From the NCBI GenBank assembly GCA_016711125.1, contig JADJTQ010000003.1, forward strand, positions 930,001 to 994,000: a DNA stretch of 64,000 nucleotides, given 5' to 3'. The stretch comes from Saprospiraceae bacterium. Its GTDB lineage: Bacteria > Bacteroidota > Bacteroidia > Chitinophagales > Saprospiraceae. The notes under the pieces are model-generated. The model had not been told where the DNA came from. It made no database searches and saw only the letters and a list, made by a program, of their open reading frames with translations. Below are positions 59,949 to 64,000 of this stretch, piece after piece. Both the position numbers and the translations under genes were made by a program. The stretch's first letter is position 1; the number at the start of each line of letters is the position of its first letter.

Positions 59949-61318
59949 TCAGCTCCACCAAATAGGTAAATCTAGCCCTTCAAAAACGGGATTCGTTTTA
60001 TAATAGGGACCCTCGACAAAAGGAAATTTCTTTTCAATATCATCGATGAGTTCCACCCCAAAGCCTGGCTTGTCAGGAATGGTCAGGACGCCATCTTTGA
60101 TCGGATAGGGTTCTCTGAAAATTTCCCATTTCAATGGATTATAGGTTTGATTGAGCTCGCACATATGACCGCTGGGCACACCGGCTACCAGGTGAATATT
60201 AGCAATGGTTGTAAGACCACCTACCCAATTGTGCGGGCAATAATATTGACCATGGTTGTGTACGGTTTGGCCAATATACCAGCCTTCCGTGATACCTGAT
60301 AGGTTCACATCGGTTTGGATGATGTTCATTGCTTTATTGGCCACATAGGGCAACACCTGATAGCGGTTCCACATACTTTCTCCACCGGATACCATCACCG
60401 AAGGCATCGCTTCATTGATTGCGATGTGTTGTTGCAAGGCATCCGGTCGGGTCCACTCCACCGGTTCTTCGTACCAATAAAATTTTAGATCTTCCAGTAC
60501 CGGACATAATTCATTGATGATCGTATCAAAACTCCAGGAAATTTTTCAAGTACTAATTTAAATTCAGGTCCGACTGCTTTTCGCAAGCGTTCTAAAATAG
60601 GAATATATTTTTTCATGGTCAGCTGGCTGTATTTCCAACTGGTACCATTGCGAAATTTAAACGTATCGTAGCCTTCCGATTTATATTTTAGGGCTTCTTC
60701 AATGAGATCTTCATCACCGTGGTCATACCATGCATGACTGACTCCGCCGCTGGCATAAATCTTAACTTGATTAGATGGATTTTCGTCATTGGATAATAGT
60801 TTATATACTGGTAGCCCTTTTGCTTTTCCAATAATGTCCCAGATCGCATTATTGACTCCTGCCCAGGCACCTTCTGCCACCGAATTATGCCCTTGATTAT
60901 TAGTGAGAAAATCAACATCAAATACATTCGCTCCTTTTAAAATTGGAGTAATATATTTATCTGTGTAAGCTTTTAATTTATCCGGGCCGCGATATGGACT
61001 ACCTTCGGCAATACCTACGATACCTTGATTGGTAAATACCTGAACCAAAGCTGCATCCGCTTTCCAAACATAGAGACCAGCGCACCGCCACAAATATTCT
61101 CCATTGTGTTTGTAAGATAATGGTGTTACTTTGATGTCTGTGATGGTTATATTTTCCCGTTCCAGCCCTTCTGCCGGATGGCTTCGATCCGCTTTTTTAG
61201 TCGCTGGTCGAGGAGGTTCATTTTTACGATATTCCGATTTTAAATAGGAAGGAGTCATGGTGGACAACATGGCTCCACCGGAACTATTTAGGAAATGGCG
61301 TCGATTCATATTTTTCAT
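59949..61318 (-). CDS. Enolase-superfamily (mandelate racemase/muconate-lactonising) enzyme, one-base frameshift
   Basis: A Tat-type signal (MNRRHFLNSSGGAMLS) precedes an enolase-superfamily barrel: NITITDIKVTPLSYKHNGEY, EGAWAGVNNAIWDIIGKAKG and YDTFKFRNGTSW. The first frame ends in nonsense after LVLEKF. The next gives SWSFDTIINELCPVLEDLKF, YWYEEP, SGGES, and HNWVGGLTTIANIHL to 59949. One extra T in the T5 run at 60542-60546 restores it. The metal-ligand DxN strand falls at the break (LVLEK/I), so the substrate class (sugar-acid dehydratase is likely) cannot be confirmed. Confidence 0.75.
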
Positions 61319-61455
61319 TGGTTATTTTTAATTCCTATTTGAACAATTTACAACTTAGTCCCTGGGATACAAAGTTTTATTTTTCTCAAATTCTCACAAG
61401 GCTGCTGTTGTGCATATTGGCCAACAGTTTTTGTAGAGAGGGACTTATTTCCTGC

Positions 61456-61592
61456 GACTTGACTCATAACTCATCACTCACGACTCCTCGTTCGTCATTC
61501 TGAAAAGGTCACCCTTTGCTATCTGCATTGGCTCTGCTCAAGCGCGACACCTTGCTTCATTCATCACTCATCACTCATTCATCATTCATTCT
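61456..61592. repeat. Hairpin element R2 copy 3 inside ACTCATC heptamer arrays
   Basis: The element at 61504-61553 (AAGGTCACCCTTTGC, then GCATTGGCTCTGCTCAAGCG, arm GACACCTT) is nearly identical to that at 26938-26988. It is flanked on both sides by 7-bp repeats ACTCATC/ATTCATC, unlike the CTTCCGT repeats at the other locus. The remainder of 61319-61646 has no gene. Confidence 0.65.
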
Positions 61593-61646
61593 GCTAAAAT
61601 TTACCTTTGTTGTATCTTCAGCAACTTCACAAAACAACGATATAGC

Positions 61647-63753
61647 TTGCAACCAATAAATTTCCATTTGAAACCGTCTATACAGGTTCTTTTGACCCTT
61701 TTTATCATCATGAGTGGATGCCAATCTGATGGAGAAAAAATAACCTCGGCAGATTGGCGACATTATCTGGGTGATCGCACTAGTAGTCAGTATTCACCGC
61801 TGGATCAAATCAAACAAAAATGTAACTCAGCTTGAGGTAGCCTGGACCTTTATTACCGGCGATAGTGCGATGTATCAGACCAATAACCTCATCGCTAACG
61901 GCCGTTTGTTTAGTGTTACACCCGTCAGCCGGGTGATCTGCCTTGATGCTGCCAATGGGCAATTGTTGTGGAGCTTCGATCCTGAGAGTGTTAATCCCGG
62001 GAGCGGTGATGCCGATCAACGCGGTCTGATGTATTGGCAGGATGATGATGACCAGCGGATAATGAGTGCCAAAGGTGCCTGGCTCTATTCCCTGGATGCC
62101 AAATCTGGTGCTCCTGTTAAATCATTCGGAGAAGGTGGCTGGATCCATCTTGGTGAAGCTTTGGATGTCGAAGGTCGACCTAATGTAGGATTAAACACTC
62201 CGGGTTATATCTACCGTGACATGTTTATTATTGGCACTAATGTACCTGAAGACGTGCCCGGCGCGATCCGTGCCTTCGATGTTCGCACTGGGGAGCGAAA
62301 ATGGATTTTCCATACGTTGCCCAGGCCGGGTGAATATGGATCGGAAACCTGGCCCCCCGACTATCTTAAAAGAACCGGTGGAGCATCAGATTGGTCTGGT
62401 ATTGCCATTGATACTGCCCGGGGTATTGTCTACGCCTCCACAGAAACCGCTGGGCCTGACTTTTATGGAGGGGAAAGATTTGGCCAAAACCTCTTTGCTA
62501 ATTCACTTGTCGCTCTGGATATCAATACGGGTCAACGACTTTGGCATCATCAGCTGGTGCATCACGATCTCTGGGATATGGACCTTTGTACACCACCAAC
62601 CTTGCTCTCGATCACCCAAAATGGACAAAAACGCGACATCGTTGCTCAAGGGACTAAGATGGGATTGCTTTTTGTTTTTGACCGGGAAACCGGAGAACCG
62701 ATCTGGCCGATTGAAGAACGACCAGTGCCTCAGTCTAAGCTTTCGGAGGTTAAAACCTGGCCTACCCAACCATTTCCGACTATACCACCACCATTGACGA
62801 GTCAGCGATATACGGAAGAAGATTACTCCGACATTTCACCGCTTGCCAAACAACTCAGTATGGATGTGATTAGCCGGTCAGGTTCATCGGGCTCTTTCCC
62901 TGCTCCTGGCTTGGAACAGACGATTATTTTTCCAGGCTACGACGGAGGAATGGAATGGGGAGGTTCAGCGGCCGATCCTGATGGGATATTGTATGTCAAT
63001 GTCAACGAGATCCCCTGGTTTTATCAGCTTGTGAAGACAAAGGGTCCAGATGGTAAGCCCTTACCTTTTGGTGAGCGGAATTACCTGGTGCAATGTGCTT
63101 CTTGTCATGGTATTGATCGATCAGGTTATCCGGAAGGAGGTTTCCCCTCGTTAGTCGATGTATCCCAGCGCTTGCAAAAACCTGCAGTTAAGGTGCTTAT
63201 TGATCATGGAGGAGGACGAATGCCGGCCTTTAACCAATTATCTGAAGAAAGAAAAGAAAGCATCCTGCGCTACTTGTTTAATGAACCTGAACCCCCTCGT
63301 GAATTTCAACCTGACGAAGATGGACCACCCTATGTATTTCGGGGCTTTCAGCGTTGGTTTGACCGTGAAGGGTATCCGGCTATCAAACCGCCATGGGGCA
63401 CTTTAAATGCGGTAGATCTCAATACGGGCACTATCAAGTGGAAGGTACCCCTGGGAGAGTACAAAGAATTAACCGCAAGAGGAATACCGATTACCGGCAC
63501 CGAGAACTACGGCGGACCGGTGGTCACCGCTGGGGGTCTTATCTTTATTGGTGCCACAGCGGATAGTCAATTCAGAGCATTTGATAAAAATACCGGAGAA
63601 ATGGTGTGGCAACATGATTTGCCATTAGATGGAAATGCCACTCCCAGTACTTACATGATCAACGGCAAGCAATACGTGGTCATTTCGGCAGGTGGAGCTA
63701 AAACTAACCGTCCGAAGGGTGGCACTTTGGTGGCTTTTAAGCTGCCTGATTAA
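61647..63753 (+). CDS. PQQ-dependent dehydrogenase with internal cytochrome c domain, one-base frameshift
   Basis: An eight-bladed quinoprotein with a lipoprotein signal (lipobox MSGC); no ATG lies at the start, so TTG 61647 or 61668 is used. W-motif blades include GERKWIFHTLPRPG, GQRLWHHQLVHHDLWDMD and GTIKWKVPLGEYK. A haem motif QCASCHG is inserted near residue 435. The first frame stops at 61835. Removing one A from AAA at 61812-61814 joins LDQI to NKNVTQLEVAWTFIT, as in the family. It oxidises sugars or alcohols in the periplasm. A second similar gene begins at 63823. Confidence 0.85.
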
Positions 63754-63822
63754 CCCTTTTGACTTTTGTATCGTATCAAGGTTTGTCTAATTACATGCCC
63801 ACTTAAACTTATAACCCGGATT

Positions 63823-64000
63823 ATGAATCGAATTTTTCCTATTAGCCAGCTGCTATTTCCTTTATTTTTCGGAGCTCAGATCATCTTTTTGGCTGGTTGC
63901 AAAAAGAAGTGACTTCGAATGATTGGCCGATATACCGAGGCGGTTCCGATGCCAACAACTATAGCCCTCTGACTCAAGTCAATAAAGACAATGTCAAAGA
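63823..64000 (+). CDS. Second PQQ-dependent dehydrogenase, N-terminal part with frameshift; runs off the window
   Basis: A lipoprotein signal (MNRIFPISQLLFPLFFGAQ, then FLAGC) is followed by a stop (KKK then TGA). In the next frame the expected start of a PQQ enzyme continues, VTSNDWPIYRGGSDANNYSP, to the window edge. Restoring one A in the A5 run at 63901-63905 joins them. It parallels the upstream gene (both SADW/SNDW-YSPL blocks), so the two are tandem paralogues. Confidence 0.7.

Noticed and set aside
1..64000. tRNA or rRNA genes
   Set aside because: Reading both strands I saw no convincing cloverleaf with a TTCGANNC arm and no rRNA signature segments. A tRNAscan or Rfam run would settle this.

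Overview
The window looks like a chromosomal segment of a heterotrophic Bacteroidota bacterium, most plausibly of the Saprospiraceae/Lewinella type (inference). The signs are a SusC/SusD pair, type IX secretion (T9SS) C-terminal sorting domains, C-terminal domains resembling the '3-coathanger stack' of Bacteroidota secreted proteins, many Sec/Tat-exported enzymes, near absence of Shine-Dalgarno sites, and long AT-rich gaps full of palindromic repeats. No rRNA, tRNA, CRISPR array, reverse transcriptase or prophage module was recognised.

Layout. 1-9 kb: the end of a di-haem cytochrome c peroxidase, a secreted beta-helix protein, a DUF2157/GDYXXLXY membrane pair, a secreted copper monooxygenase-like protein with a cytochrome motif and T9SS tail, CysH and a fatty acid desaturase. 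10-14 kb: a saccharopine/alanine dehydrogenase-like gene, a cysteine desulfurase-like gene and a secreted leucine-rich protein. 14.6-26.7 kb: a polysaccharide utilisation region with SusC, SusD, a heparinase II/III-like lyase, a PL10-type pectate lyase and an esterase/beta-propeller fusion, probably aimed at uronate-containing glycans. 27-35 kb: a MOSC protein, decayed FISUMP and DUF1566 lectin-fold genes, a secreted beta-helix protein, an S74-type chaperone protein and a secreted beta-sandwich protein. 35-37 kb: an IS256-family element inserted inside a DUF6364/PIN toxin-antitoxin operon. 37-48 kb: one intact and one decayed BASS-family transporter (a third, more decayed copy lies at 31 kb), a BNR-repeat protein, a tail-fibre-like protein, a Tat-exported protein and gamma-glutamyltransferase. 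48-64 kb: a second beta-helix protein, a SorA/SorB-like sulfite oxidase pair, an OmpA lipoprotein, a nitrilase-family hydrolase, a PSD1/DUF1501 pair, fructose-1,6-bisphosphatase, an enolase-superfamily enzyme and two tandem PQQ dehydrogenases.

Two themes cut across the window. First, about ten otherwise well-conserved genes are each broken by one small indel, most in short homopolymers. Uncorrected sequencing error is the simplest reading, but true decay cannot be excluded. Second, the intergenic DNA carries at least six distinct repeat families: a four-copy MITE-like element, a triplicated 370-bp unit with four palindromes per copy, a 52-bp hairpin element set in heptamer arrays, and others. 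The clearest mechanistic result is the IS256 insertion. Removing it with one copy of a 6-bp target duplication restores an antitoxin frame that overlaps the toxin start by ATGA.
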